From Gonatopus flavifemur (Eukaryota > Arthropoda > Insecta > Hymenoptera > Dryinidae): a DNA stretch of 64,000 nt. The stretch spans positions 33,020,001 to 33,084,000 of the forward strand of contig JAFFJZ010000004.1 in the NCBI GenBank assembly GCA_018340375.1. Reading direction: 5' to 3'. How positions within the stretch are numbered: position 1 is the first letter of the stretch; each line of letters opens with the position of its first letter. Below the pieces are notes generated by a model. The model did no database searches. It had not been told where the DNA came from and was given only the letters and a program-made list of their open reading frames with translations. The translations under genes were made by a program, and so were the position numbers. Below, in pieces: positions 12,125-22,488 of this stretch.

Positions 12125-12360
12125 TTAATTACTAACAAAATTTGGCTTATAGAGCCAAAATTTATTAGCCGGGTGATACGCAGTAGTGCGAACCCTTTCG
12201 CAACCGGTTAACGAACACAGAGCTTGAAATAATCGTGACTCAAATTGAGTACCTTGATCAGAAGTTATGATTTTCGGACAACCAAAGCGAGAGATCCAAG
12301 AATCAAAGAAAGCTCTCGAAACTGTCTGGGCCGAAATGTCTTGAAGGGGGATTGCCTTAA
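12125..12360 (-). pseudogene. Gypsy integrase core, C-terminal segment, truncated
   Basis: Minus-strand frame with the integrase core segment that contains the second catalytic aspartate (SDQGTQF) followed by the AYHPA motif. The frame then leaves the family and stops within about 15 residues, so the segment bearing the third catalytic acidic residue and the C-terminal domain are missing. It is the continuation of 13045-13260, separated by a TTAA-flanked insertion that ends exactly at the homology boundary. Integrase would join retroviral-type cDNA to the chromosome; this one cannot be active. Confidence 0.85.
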
Positions 12361-13044
12361 GGGGTAACATCACAGTGGAATTTTTAAAAACTCGAAAAAT
12401 TTGTTTTCGGCTTAAAGTACTCTTTGAGGACCTGAAAATGATATACCGTAAACTACAAACATAGGTCCGACTAAACACGCACGACTCAACTGTTACAAAA
12501 ACTTTAAACGCGTTTATTTCAAAACAGTCAGTCGGTGGGGGCTCTAGCTCCACCAATTCACAATCAATCACCTCGGGCTTTTTTTATTGTATTCGTGATA
12601 TGATTATCTATTGGAATACGTACGAGTTTTTCAAAATATTGATATTTGCGTTTTTTATTCAACATTAAGTAACGAAATTTAGGGTGAAATTCTACTTTTT
12701 TCTTCAAACCGATGCCATTTCGTGGAAAATGCACATTCTTCAAAACGGATACGTATTTCACTAGCTTTTGGATTACAGAAAATAATTATTTCTTGTTCTG
12801 TGTTTTACGTCAATTCTGGACTGAGTTATTCATCCCACCGCACGACCATGAATTTTCACAGTGCTCCAGTCTTTCACCTGTCAAGCCGCCATTTTTCACA
12901 ATAAAATCCCACAAAAAAATTATTTTGTACTTTAATAGTAGCGGAACACCTTCATGTAGTTCAATTTGAATAGGAACTTTCTAATTTTCGAAAGAAAAAT
13001 CTGAAAAAGCGTTATTTTTGGAGAGGTCACTGTGGTGTTACCCC
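12361..13044. mobile_element. 684-bp TTAA-flanked (piggyBac-type) non-autonomous element
   Basis: The ends GGGGTAACATCACAGTG and CACTGTGGTGTTACCCC are inverted repeats with one mismatch, and both are flanked by TTAA (12357-12360 and 13045-13048). TTAA duplication is diagnostic of piggyBac-like (or Kolobok-like) transposons. The element lies inside the Gypsy integrase core, and the integrase frame is in phase on the two sides when one TTAA is counted. No transposase is encoded: short frames on both strands (12564-12969) show no domain. Confidence 0.9.
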
Positions 13045-13260
13045 TTAACCCAACGGGAAAATCTGTCTATCATCGTTGGGCAATACGCGAAACCTTTGGA
13101 TATAGGAAGAGGTCCAATTAGATACAAATGAACGTGGTCGAAACGACCGTTCGGAGCGACAAAATGACTTGGATTATTGACAATATGCCGATGAATTTTC
13201 GACTGTTGGCAAGGAATGCAATTTTTACATAATTGTTGGATATCGTGTTCCATATTATCA
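13045..13260 (-). pseudogene. Gypsy integrase, zinc-binding CC half and core start
   Basis: The minus-strand frame carries the CKNCIPCQQSK cysteine pair of the integrase zinc-binding domain and then the start of the catalytic core with its first aspartate (MIDRFSRW). The histidine pair of the same zinc domain is at 20435-21018, so the domain is split by the 7.2-kb insertion 13261-20430. The downstream break at 13044 is the TTAA element. Confidence 0.85.
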
Positions 13261-13329
13261 CTTGAAAAAAAAAGATGTGAAATCAATATGAGCTGCCAAG
13301 TATATTCGGTTATTCAAATGGTATGTAAA

Positions 13330-14849
13330 CCAAATGGTACAAATTCTCGTTTTATCAAAAAAATTTCTGTTGGATACCTTAAACATATTGTGTGCAAGTT
13401 TTCTCTGTTCGTAAAATCTGTTTTGTTTCGTTTTCCTAACAATCATATTTTGAAAACAATGGGAGTTCTTGCACAATACATGTTTAAAACAAAATCGTGG
13501 GCTGCTTTGAGCGCCAACTTATTGGTCAATTAATATTTACTTTGCGGAATCCTGCACATATGTATTGGTTTATGGGAATTCACTTTTATTTCCTTCTGTT
13601 CTTCATTCTTTATGTCGCTTATCTATTGCTGTCCAATGATGAGATGACTGATGGAAACCCAAGTGAGTTTTTCATATCACAAATGAACTGAGGACATTTT
13701 CTTCATCGCTATGATCGCTATTAAATTAGACATGAGCATTCGAATTTTATTTATGTTCAGTTAAGGACACATCCAGAAAAAGAAGTGAAATCCCAATAAA
13801 AAAACTTCAAAAAAGTCAAAAAATCACGCCAAGTACATGAAAATGCGGTCAATCCTAAAAAAAAATCTAAAAATACATTCAAACGAAAATTCTCCTACAA
13901 TAAGAATTTCGATAAGATACAACAGGATATGCTTCACTTGAAAAAAAAAGATGTGAAATCAATATGAGCTGCCAAGTACATTCGGTTATTCAAATGGTAT
14001 GTAAACGATTTCTTGTATATTGTAACTTCAGTTTGTTTAAATTGTATTCAAAGCGATTTATGATTGTATTGAATTAACAATATATAGTGAGGTGGAACAA
14101 AAATTAGGTTTAACCATTTGACATACTAGAAACAACTCTGACCTATTTGAAACTCAACGTATTGATCGTTTCTAATATGTTTTGAAATGTTTCACATATC
14201 AGAAACAGCGCTAAGTTATTCCAAACCAAACGCGTTAGTCGTTCCAAATAGATTTTGAAATCCACGTCAATGCGGAACACTTGGCGCGGCCGATGAAGAT
14301 TTTATTATCCAACGTTTTGATCACATACTTTCAACAGAATTGTTTGAATACACTTGAGGCTCAAAACTCACGTAATCGGCCGCGCCAAGTGTTCCGCATT
14401 GACGTGGATTTCAAAATCTATTTGGAACGACTAACGCGTTTGGTTTGGAATAACTTAGCGCTGTTTCTAGCGATGAAGAAAATGTCCTCAGTTCATTTGT
14501 GATATGAAAAACTCACTTGGGTTTCCATCAGTCATCTCATCATTGGACAGCAATAGATAAGCGACATAAAGAATGAAGAACAGAAGGAAATAAAAGTGAA
14601 TTCCCATAAATCAATACATATGTGCAGGATTCCGAAAAGTAAATATTAATTGACCGATAAGTTGGCGCTCAAAGCAGCCCACGATTTTGTTTTAAACATG
14701 TATTGTGCAAGAATTCCCATTGTTTTTAAAATATGATTGTTAGGAAAACGAAACAAAACAGATTTTACGAACAGAGAAAACTTGCACACAATATGTTTAA
14801 GGTATCCAACAGAAATTTTTTTGATAAAACGAGAATTTGTACCATTTGG
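13330..14849. repeat. Large inverted repeat with 381-bp arms
   Basis: Arms 13330-13710 and 14469-14849 are nearly identical inverted copies of the same length (for example TTCGGAATCCTGCACATATG against its complement, and TCATCTCATCATTGGACAGC against its complement). The 758-bp spacer contains a second inverted repeat (14201-14468) whose right arm touches the outer right arm. Frames on the arms (13216-13533, 14646-14888) encode the same peptide and are likely a by-product. Confidence 0.88.
14201..14468. repeat. Inner inverted repeat with 94-bp arms
   Basis: Arms 14201-14294 and 14375-14468 are essentially perfect inverted copies (AGAAACAGCGCTAAG at the outside, GGCGCGGCCGAT at the inside) around an 80-bp loop. 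A diverged direct copy of the arm precedes it at about 14128-14200. The structure looks like a compact MITE with very long terminal repeats. Confidence 0.85.
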
Positions 14850-15540
14850 CATGAAGTTGAAAATAGTTTCCCAGCAAAAATATTTCAATGACTCTTTAGG
14901 ATTATTTTAAAGAGTATCTTAAAGAGATGTCAAATATTCATTCATCATGCAACAAAAAGAGATATCTTCAAAATATTTGGTCAAGAGCATTCTTCAGTAC
15001 TGTACAAGAAATTTTTTAGAATTTTGTGAAATATCCATCAAAATCATTTTGAAAAATTCTTTAAGAATATTTAGTCGGTTGTGGTATTATAAACGTATAC
15101 TATGTTCTTCAAAATCACCTATAAAAGATTATAGTAATTGAATTGTTATTTGATGAGCAAGTGAAATTATTGCTTTTTGAAGAAATATATGTATGAGTCT
15201 TTAGCATTACGTGGCCAATTTCGTTCTTCAACTCGCAGATCATGAATAAATATCCACTGTGTACCTTTACTTCGTAACATGCACGTGAAGTTACCTTCGG
15301 AAATACTCTTTCCCTGATGAGAAACAACGGCTATAACTTTATAAAAGTGTCATGCAATTTGGATTTTTTTGGTTGGCACTGCTTTTATACAGATATATGA
15401 TATATCTGCGTCTTGCCTGTTTTTCCTTCATCCACCTGTAATTCTACTCGAAGAATCTAGGGATTCATTATCAATTGAATCCACTTTGTGATCTGTAATG
15501 CCAGTTGATAGTGGTGATAGCAAACTCACAAATTTCAATT

Positions 15541-15995
15541 GATACCAGTCAAATATTTTTCAATGGGATCCAATTGATATTTTATCAATAATAATTATTC
15601 CGATTGATATCAATGAAATATTGTGTAATTGCATTCACTTGGTATTTTATGACCAATGAAAATTCCGATTGATGCCAATACAATATTTCCCAATTGGATT
15701 CAATCGGTATGTTATTAATCATGAAGATTCTAATTGATACCAGTCAAATATTTTTCAATGGCATCCAATAGGTATTTTATCAATAATAAAAATTCCAATT
15801 CGTACGAACACAATATTTTTTAATTTGATTTAATCGGCATTTTATTAATCATTACAATTATAATCGGTACCAGTAACATATTTTTCAGTGGGATCCAATG
15901 GATATTCCATCACTGATAAAAATTCCGATTGATACCAATGAAATATTCTCTAATTGGATTCTCTTGGTATTCTATGATTATAGTTCCCTATTCCA
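15541..15995. repeat. Tandem array, 65-bp period, about seven units
   Basis: Homologous points (GATACCAGTCAAATATT and variants) fall at 15541, 15606, 15671, 15735, 15801, 15866 and 15931, spacings of 64-66 bp. Units 1 and 4 resemble each other most, as do 2 and 7, suggesting a three-unit higher-order period of about 195 bp. Each unit contains CAATTGG/CCAATTG-like words. Confidence 0.85.
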
Positions 15996-16261
15996 GCAAC
16001 TTTTCCATTAGTTCCAATACATCGAGGTCACCAGGGATTCTGATAAAAACCAATGATTTGATGCGATGAAAGAAATTTCAGAACTGAATCGGTTATTGCC
16101 GGTACATACCTATAGGACTTTGGAATCTGTAAACTTGCCTATTATTTTCAATAAATTTGAATGTTGGAATAATCCAATTAAAACCCATTGATCAATGAAA
16201 TCGATACATCCTTGAATGCAGTCAGAAATCTCCCATAAGAAACCCATTCATCATTCAATTT

Positions 16262-17635
16262 CACAAATTTCCCCATTAGTTCCAATAGATTGAAATTGTG
16301 GAAACTTCCGATAAAAACCGTTTGCCTGATGGAATGGAGAAAATTTCAATCATCCAATCAGATATCTCTTATACAGACCAATAGATTATGTGAAGTTTGA
16401 TTAATTCCCATAAAATGCAGATTTTTTAATTGGTGAATCCCCGATTGAAACCTATAGGAAAGAGATTCCGATAAACTCTTATTGATTTTGAATCGGGGAT
16501 TGAACTGTTCCGATTGATCCTATGCAGTCCGATTAATTCTGAATCGGTTTCTATCGGATCTTATCAGATTTTTTAACCAGGGCTAATGCGGTGGAATAAA
16601 GTCTAAAATTGAATTGGACATTTCTCATTCAATGCTATTGAATATTTAATCCCGTAAATATTCCTTTTATTTCCCATAAATTGCACTGAAAACAAAATTT
16701 CATCGAAAATCAATTATATTTTGTTGTTAGGGTAACTGAATATCATAGTCAAGTCAACGAATATATGATCAGATTGACAGTATAATCGTTGACTTGACAC
16801 CATGATGGTTGATTCAATTGCATGTAGTTGAGTCAACAGTGTATGCAGTTGAGGCAACAGTCAAATTCAGTTGGATATATCCAATCGTATTCTACTGTTG
16901 AATCAACTATATCACCGTTGTCTGTACCCACTTTTTTTTCAGTGTGGGATGATCGAATAATCCAATTGAAACCTATTGACCAATAAAATCAACAAACTCA
17001 AATCGAATTGGATATTCTGGATAGAAACCCAGTAAGTCTTGAATTTTGTACAATTTCCCCATTGGTTCCGATAGACCGAAATCACCGAAAATTCTGATGA
17101 AAACCGATAATTTAATCCGCTGAAAGGAATTCTGAATTCGAATTGGATATTTCTCATTCAATCCTATTCAATTTTCAGATCCGTAAATGGTCCTATTATT
17201 CCCCATGAATGCGGATGGTGGAATAATCCGATCAAAACCTACAGACCGATCAAATCTGTACGAACTCTAATCGAATTGGACATTCTTTATGAAAACCGAT
17301 TAAATTTCCCATTACGTAACATTTACGATCGATTCCAATAGCTTTAGGTCATGGAAATTTCCGATAAAAACCATTTGCCTCATGAAATGGAGAAATTTTC
17401 ATATTCTCAATCAGATATCTCTCATACAAACCGATTGATCACTGAAAGTCATATTAATTCCAATAAAACAAATATTCTTCTATCGGTAAATCCTCGATTC
17501 AATCCTATATATACCACGTTCCAATTAATTCCTATTCATCTTGAATCGGTAGTTGAGCCTCTCCGATTGACCCTATTCATTCCGATTAATTTTGAATCGG
17601 TTTTTATCGGTTTCTATTGGACCTCTTAACCAGGG
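16262..17635. repeat. Two diverged direct repeats 1,053 bp apart
   Basis: 16262-16582 corresponds to about 17315-17635: TTCCGATAAAAACC at 16306 and 17359, and TTAACCAGGG at 16573 and 17626, both offset by 1,053. Between them, 16735-16940 holds a separate block of GAGTCAAC/GTTGACTC words in both orientations. The copies share CCGATT/AATCGG words with the 65-bp array upstream. Confidence 0.7.
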
Positions 17636-18560
17636 AGGTCCATGGTATATTTGCTTCTTTGTCGTGTTTTCTTATACACCTGTGATACTACTCAAGCAAT
17701 CCGATAACAACTCTTGGTCAAGAAAGTATCAGGCCAATGAAGAAAGCCAAAAATGACGAAAATATACAATTCGATCAGTACGTCGTTCACCACCACTATC
17801 CATTTCATTTAGGCAATTCTATAGGCAATTTTGTATTGAATGGATAAACTACAGATTATAAAGTGGATTCAATTGATAATGAATGGCATGAAATGGATGA
17901 TTAAAGATTATGTCACGAATCAACAACTGAATCATCGCTTATAATCAGAAAGTGGAATTCATCAAATATCAAATATAACCAGAACGTGGAATCATCCAAA
18001 AACCCCAATGCAGTATAAAAAGTTTTTAGAATGAGAAGTTCATGACACAACCTCAATGAGATATAAGAAGTTTGAAAAACGTTGAAGGTTGAAGTTGGTC
18101 TCCAGGCACTTTAGTTACATTGAAGTATATCAAATATTTTAAATCAAAACTATTAATTCAACAAAACGATTTGTCTAGAGGCAAAAGCACAGCAGATATG
18201 CCACAGATCTTGACGACATACTGGACTCATCAGTTTCTCGGAGTAGAATCACAAGTGGATGGAGACAAAGCAGAAATGAAGCAGACGAATCATAAATTTG
18301 TACGCTGGCTATTCAGCTAGACGATAGCTGTCACTATCAATTCCATTCAGTGGCCTCTTAGTCGAGTGAAGCAAAGGCGAGAGTGCAGTGAATATATCAC
18401 AGATCTATCCGATACTATTATTAGATTCATCGAATACCATCACAGGTGGATGAAGATGAAACAAAATAAAGCAAATATACCATAGATCTGTATGTTAGCT
18501 ACCAATACTATCAATTTCATTTATATACAAGAATCCGATAACAGCCTTTGTCAAAGAAAC
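17636..18560. repeat. Degenerate repeats related in inverted sense to 15360-15500
   Basis: The block near 17855-17892 is an inverted diverged copy of about 15460-15502 (GTGGATTCAATTGATAATGA). Within 18180-18500 the phrase around ACAGATCT recurs three times. No coding signal. Confidence 0.5.
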
Positions 18561-18949
18561 CTACTGAATCTTGTACAATGTTCTAGTTGAAGTCAATGCA
18601 GTGAAATGTAGTTCATGTTGTTGTTGTTGTAGTCAATGTAGTTGATTGATATCTGTTTCTTTATCAAATTTGGTTAGATTCAATGGACTGTTCCATTAGA
18701 TAATACTCTTCATCAAAACTACAAAGACAATAACATTATATTAAACGTACCTTTTCTTACCAGACATCTCTTTATGGTTTTCTCTCTGAAGAGAGATGAA
18801 AAAGATTTGGAACAGTTATTTTAGAGCTTAGTTATTTAGTTGAGCTTAAGTATAGTCATTGTCGATCAGGGTATGCAAGGAGGACAATGTTTCATTCATT
18901 CACTTCTCTCGGAGCAGGCTCAATATCATCTGTTTCATTATTTACTCAC

Positions 18950-19480
18950 GATTCTATTGGGAAATAGTATAGATCAGTGGACTGTCCATCAAGGGTATGG
19001 TATATCCACTATAATTTTACCTGTAAAGAAATAGCGAATAAACTTGAATACTTCTCAAGCAAGCTTGGTATGATCTTTTCCATCAATTGTCTACGATCCT
19101 AATTGGAGAAATTGACAGTAGCTGGCTGTCCGTCAGGAGTTATAATATATTTGTTATGTTCTGGCCTATAGAATGATTGCGAATCAATTTGAATCATTCC
19201 CCTTGAGCATACTCCGTATGATCCATTCGATCATCTGCCAACGACTCCAGTAGGAGGATAGGACAGTAGTGGACTGTCCATGAAGGAATTATGATGTATC
19301 CGATATGCTCTCGCCTCAGAATTTATAAATTTGAATTATTTTCCATGACTAAATCTTGTATGATTTTCTATGATTCGTCTCTGGTTCCGGTTAGAAGAAC
19401 CACCAGTAGCAAACTATCCGTCACGGATTATGATATATCCGCTATGCTTTTGCCTGTAAAGGAATCTTGCATTTTATGAA
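18950..19480. repeat. Degenerate tandem repeat, units of 138-154 bp
   Basis: The anchor CTGTCC(A/G)TCA recurs at 18982, 19136 and 19274, and as CTATCC at 19414 (spacings 154, 138 and 140). Each is followed by a TATGATATATCC-like phrase. About four units, strongly diverged. Confidence 0.65.
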
Positions 19481-20434
19481 TAATCCATCATACAGAGCTT
19501 ACCTGTGTATATTTCAATTTTCTGAATGTAGCAAATAGATTTATTTATACCTTTCTCAAACTTTTTCTGTTTTTTTTACAAATAACCTCTTCATCATTTA
19601 TTCATCCAATAATTCATGAATTTTTTGGAATAATATATAAGAGTATATATAATTTCAAGTTGTTTATTTATGTTTCATTGTTCTGAATAACCTGTAGTAA
19701 TCTGTAATAATGTAGTCACCTGTAATTCATTCATCTTTCAATTATTCTTTTAATATTTCGATAACCTATCAACACATCGCCTCATTGACAGGTTATATTT
19801 GTTTACGTATTTACAATGTATATACTCTATAGGGAAAAAAATTTATCTACCAATCATTGTACAGGTTACAAAAGACTGACAAACCATTTGGGCAATATTG
19901 GAAGCACCTTATTATACGTTATTATATTTTACATACTAATGAACAAATGATCCACTATTGGACATTCGAAGAAAGAAAGACAGAACAAATGATCTACTAT
20001 TGGGCGTTCGAAGAAAGAAAAAGAGACAGAATAAATCTTTGTAGCATTGGAAATCGCCTCAAGGATAACAGGTCTTCGTGTTAAGAAGAAACCGTTCAAT
20101 CAGAAATTCCGAAAAGATGTTTTGATCGTATGAACACTTGAAACGCTCATATTTCGGTAACGGATGAACTGATCAAGTTCGTAGTGTGCTTAATCGGAAG
20201 TGTGTAATCGTATTATATAATGAAAGTGTAGTTATTTTTTTGTGACACACAATATGTGTCGAGTTATTGTGCATTGAACATTTTTTCAGGAGGTTAAATC
20301 TCGGTTGAGCAGTAAAAGATACACGGTAGCGGGCGACTTCTGCTTTCTTCACTTAAAATAAAAAAAATACTTATACATCTTTTTTTCAGGGTTTTTTCAT
20401 ATACTTGGCGTCGAGACGCTACCGCGTCTCTTGA

Positions 20435-21018
20435 ATCCACACATATCTTTGTTTAATTAAACGAATACATGCCTCAGCACCGGGATGTGCAAGTTCATGA
20501 AAAATTCTGAACACTCTTTCTACTGGTGATCGTGGAATATATGGGCGAATGGATTCTCCTGCAATTTCACAAAATATTTCGCGATGGCCAGAACCCCACA
20601 CGATCTTTGTGAGGGCAATGGATTTACTTTTGTCGAGAAGAAGCTGTTTAAGCTTTTCATCGACAGCTTGTTTCTCTGCCAATTCGCCAAGGCTAATTTC
20701 CGTTGGCAAACGAAGTGATTCCACTCGAGGAAGGAAATCAGCTACTGAGTTGTCGGTTCCGGGAATATATACAATGTTTGTCGTAAATTGAGGAATAAAA
20801 GGAAGTTGACTGATGCGACGTGGTCCTGCAGATTCTGAGGATTTGGAAAACGCTTCGACAAGCGGCTTATGATCAGTCATAATATGAAATTCACGACCTT
20901 CCATCAGCGATCTGAAGTATTTGATGGCTTCGTAAATGGCTGTGAGCTCCTGCCATATGCGCTGTAGTTTGATTGCGCAAGCGAAAATTCCTTGGAAAAG
21001 GAAGCTAAAGGTTCCCAA
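20435..21018 (-). pseudogene. Gypsy RNase H and integrase zinc-finger HH half
   Basis: Minus-strand frame. The N-terminal part is RNase H, with the glutamate segment ELTAIYEAIKYF, the aspartate motif TDHKPL and the final aspartate region NSVAD. The C-terminal part contains the HH half of the integrase zinc-binding domain (FHELAHPG) and the conserved YVW. The cysteine half is at 13045-13260 beyond the large insertion. RNase H would remove the RNA strand after reverse transcription. The frame itself is open, but upstream RT frames are broken. Confidence 0.88.
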
Positions 21019-21174
21019 GAATCATTTGAATTTTGTTCAAGAACTGCCCCCATCGCAAAATTTGAAGTACCGGAAACAATCCTGAAAAGGTGCGTTTACA
21101 ATTGAGTGGACCAAGCAAGTCGCATTGGCCAATTCAGACTTAATCTTTATGAAAGCTTCCTCAGCTGGAGGTAG

Positions 21175-21301
21175 TATGCAAGAAGCCCCACCGGTAATGA
21201 GCCTGAATCCACTATTAATGGTTGATCACTAGAAACATTTAGTGATTTTACTAGAAATCACCAGTTTTCAGCCAATGACAAGCAGTCGGGCTTCTTGCAT
21301 A
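21175..21301. mobile_element. Short palindromic insertion in the RT connection region
   Basis: TATGCAAGAAGCCC at 21175 and its exact complement at 21288-21301 bound a 127-bp block that has no RT homology, and the RT/RNase H frame is lost around it. Likely a small MITE; target duplication not clear. Confidence 0.5.
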
Positions 21302-22486
21302 TTACCCAGCTTGAGGGTTCGAAGGAATCTCTCTCTTATCATCTTTACGGGAGCCAGTTAAAAAATTATCAAGGGGCGCCTGAGTTTACGCAGTATGCGG
21401 TAGATTCCGACAGTAAAAATTGATCATGCCAAGAAACCGACGTAATTCCGGAATCGTTTTAGGTTTTGGAAAATCGTTAATGGCCTTGACCTTTTCCTCG
21501 GTAGGACGAATGCTTCCTTTGTCAATGGAATATCCGAGAAATTCAATTTGGCTGACCCCAAAAATGCATTTTCAATCTGAATCTCGACTTTTCCAGTATC
21601 TTAAAAACCATTTCGAGATGTTTAAGATTCTCTTGCTCGGAGTTAGAAGCGACCAAAATGTCGTCAATATAAACGAATACAAAGTTGGGATCGCCAAGAG
21701 CTTGGTTGACATACGGCTGGAAAGTCTGTGAAGTATTACGCAGACCAAAAGTCATGCATTTGTATTCAAACAACCCAAATGGGGTGATGACCGCCGTTTT
21801 TTTAATATCCTTCGGAGCCATAGGAATTTCATTACACGCTGCCAAAAGGTCAAGCGCTGAAAATATCGATTCATTGTGAAGAACCGTTAAACAGTTATAA
21901 AGATGAGGAGTGGGGTACCTGTCGGGAATCGTAATTGCATTAAGTCGCCTTTAATCACTGCAAATACGCCATGATCCATCTTTCTTTTTTATCATGTGTA
22001 TAGGACTTGCCCAAGGGCTACTAGAAGGTTGACAAATGCGGTTTTCACATAAGATTTGGAATGTTTTTTCGCAGCCATCAATTTATCTGGCGCAAGACGA
22101 CGGAGACGTTCTGATACAGGAGGACCGCGCGTTATAATATGATGAAAAACATCGCTTCTTATTACGGATTTAACATCCGTAGTCCCGGTGAGAATTGTAA
22201 AATTATGTAGTAATTTAGTATGCACCGACAATGATAGAACCGCTCGAATTGAATCCATTTGGGAGTCTTTGATCGAGGCTAATGTACAAATATTGGTTAC
22301 AGGATTTGTGACACAGCGCTTTTTTAGATCTATAACTGAACGAAAATGAGTTAAAAAGTCTGCCCCAATGATTGGGTATTGAACATTATCAATACAAAAA
22401 TTTCACACAAGTGTTCACGTACGGCCAAAATCCACTGTGTATAAAGATTCCCCATAAGTATCGATGAGTAAATTGTTTGCCGCATA
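21302..22486 (-). pseudogene. Gypsy protease C-terminus and reverse transcriptase, broken
   Basis: Minus-strand segments. 22260-22380 carries the IIGADF-type protease C-terminal motif, 21992-22258 the protease/RT linker and RT start (GPPVSERLRRLAPDKLMAAK), and 21543-21845 the RT palm with the catalytic YIDD box (FVFVYIDDILVAS). Frames are interrupted near 21850-21990 and after 21543, so no single RT is made. RT would copy element RNA into cDNA. The upstream protease part is cut by the mariner at 22489. Confidence 0.85.
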
Positions 22487-22488
22487 TA

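Larger units (their letters stand above)
13261..20430. mobile_element. 7.2-kb repeat-rich insertion inside Gypsy integrase
   Basis: Integrase homology stops at about 13260 and resumes at about 20431. Everything between is non-coding by inspection: a large inverted repeat (13330-14849), a 65-bp tandem array, a 1,053-bp-spaced direct repeat and a degenerate 140-154-bp array. The left margin word TCACTTGAAAAAAAAAGATG recurs at 13934, and the right margin carries a perfect hairpin GAGACGCTACCGCGTCTC (20413-20430). CTTGA occurs at both margins (13261-13265 and 20430-20434), a possible 5-bp duplication. It may be one large non-autonomous element or several nested ones. Confidence 0.6.

Noticed and set aside
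12125..12571. 148-codon integrase frame taken as one protein
   Set aside because: The N-terminal 70 codons are translated from the TTAA-flanked element; only 12125-12360 is integrase.
13216..13533. 105-codon frame, with the same peptide at 14646-14888 on the other strand
   Set aside because: The two are the arms of the 13330-14849 inverted repeat, so the duplication of the peptide follows from the palindrome, not from protein conservation.
15541..15995. Regular repeats with spacers, superficially like a CRISPR array
   Set aside because: The 65-bp units are contiguous and diverged, without constant repeats and unique spacers, and the DNA is clearly eukaryotic.
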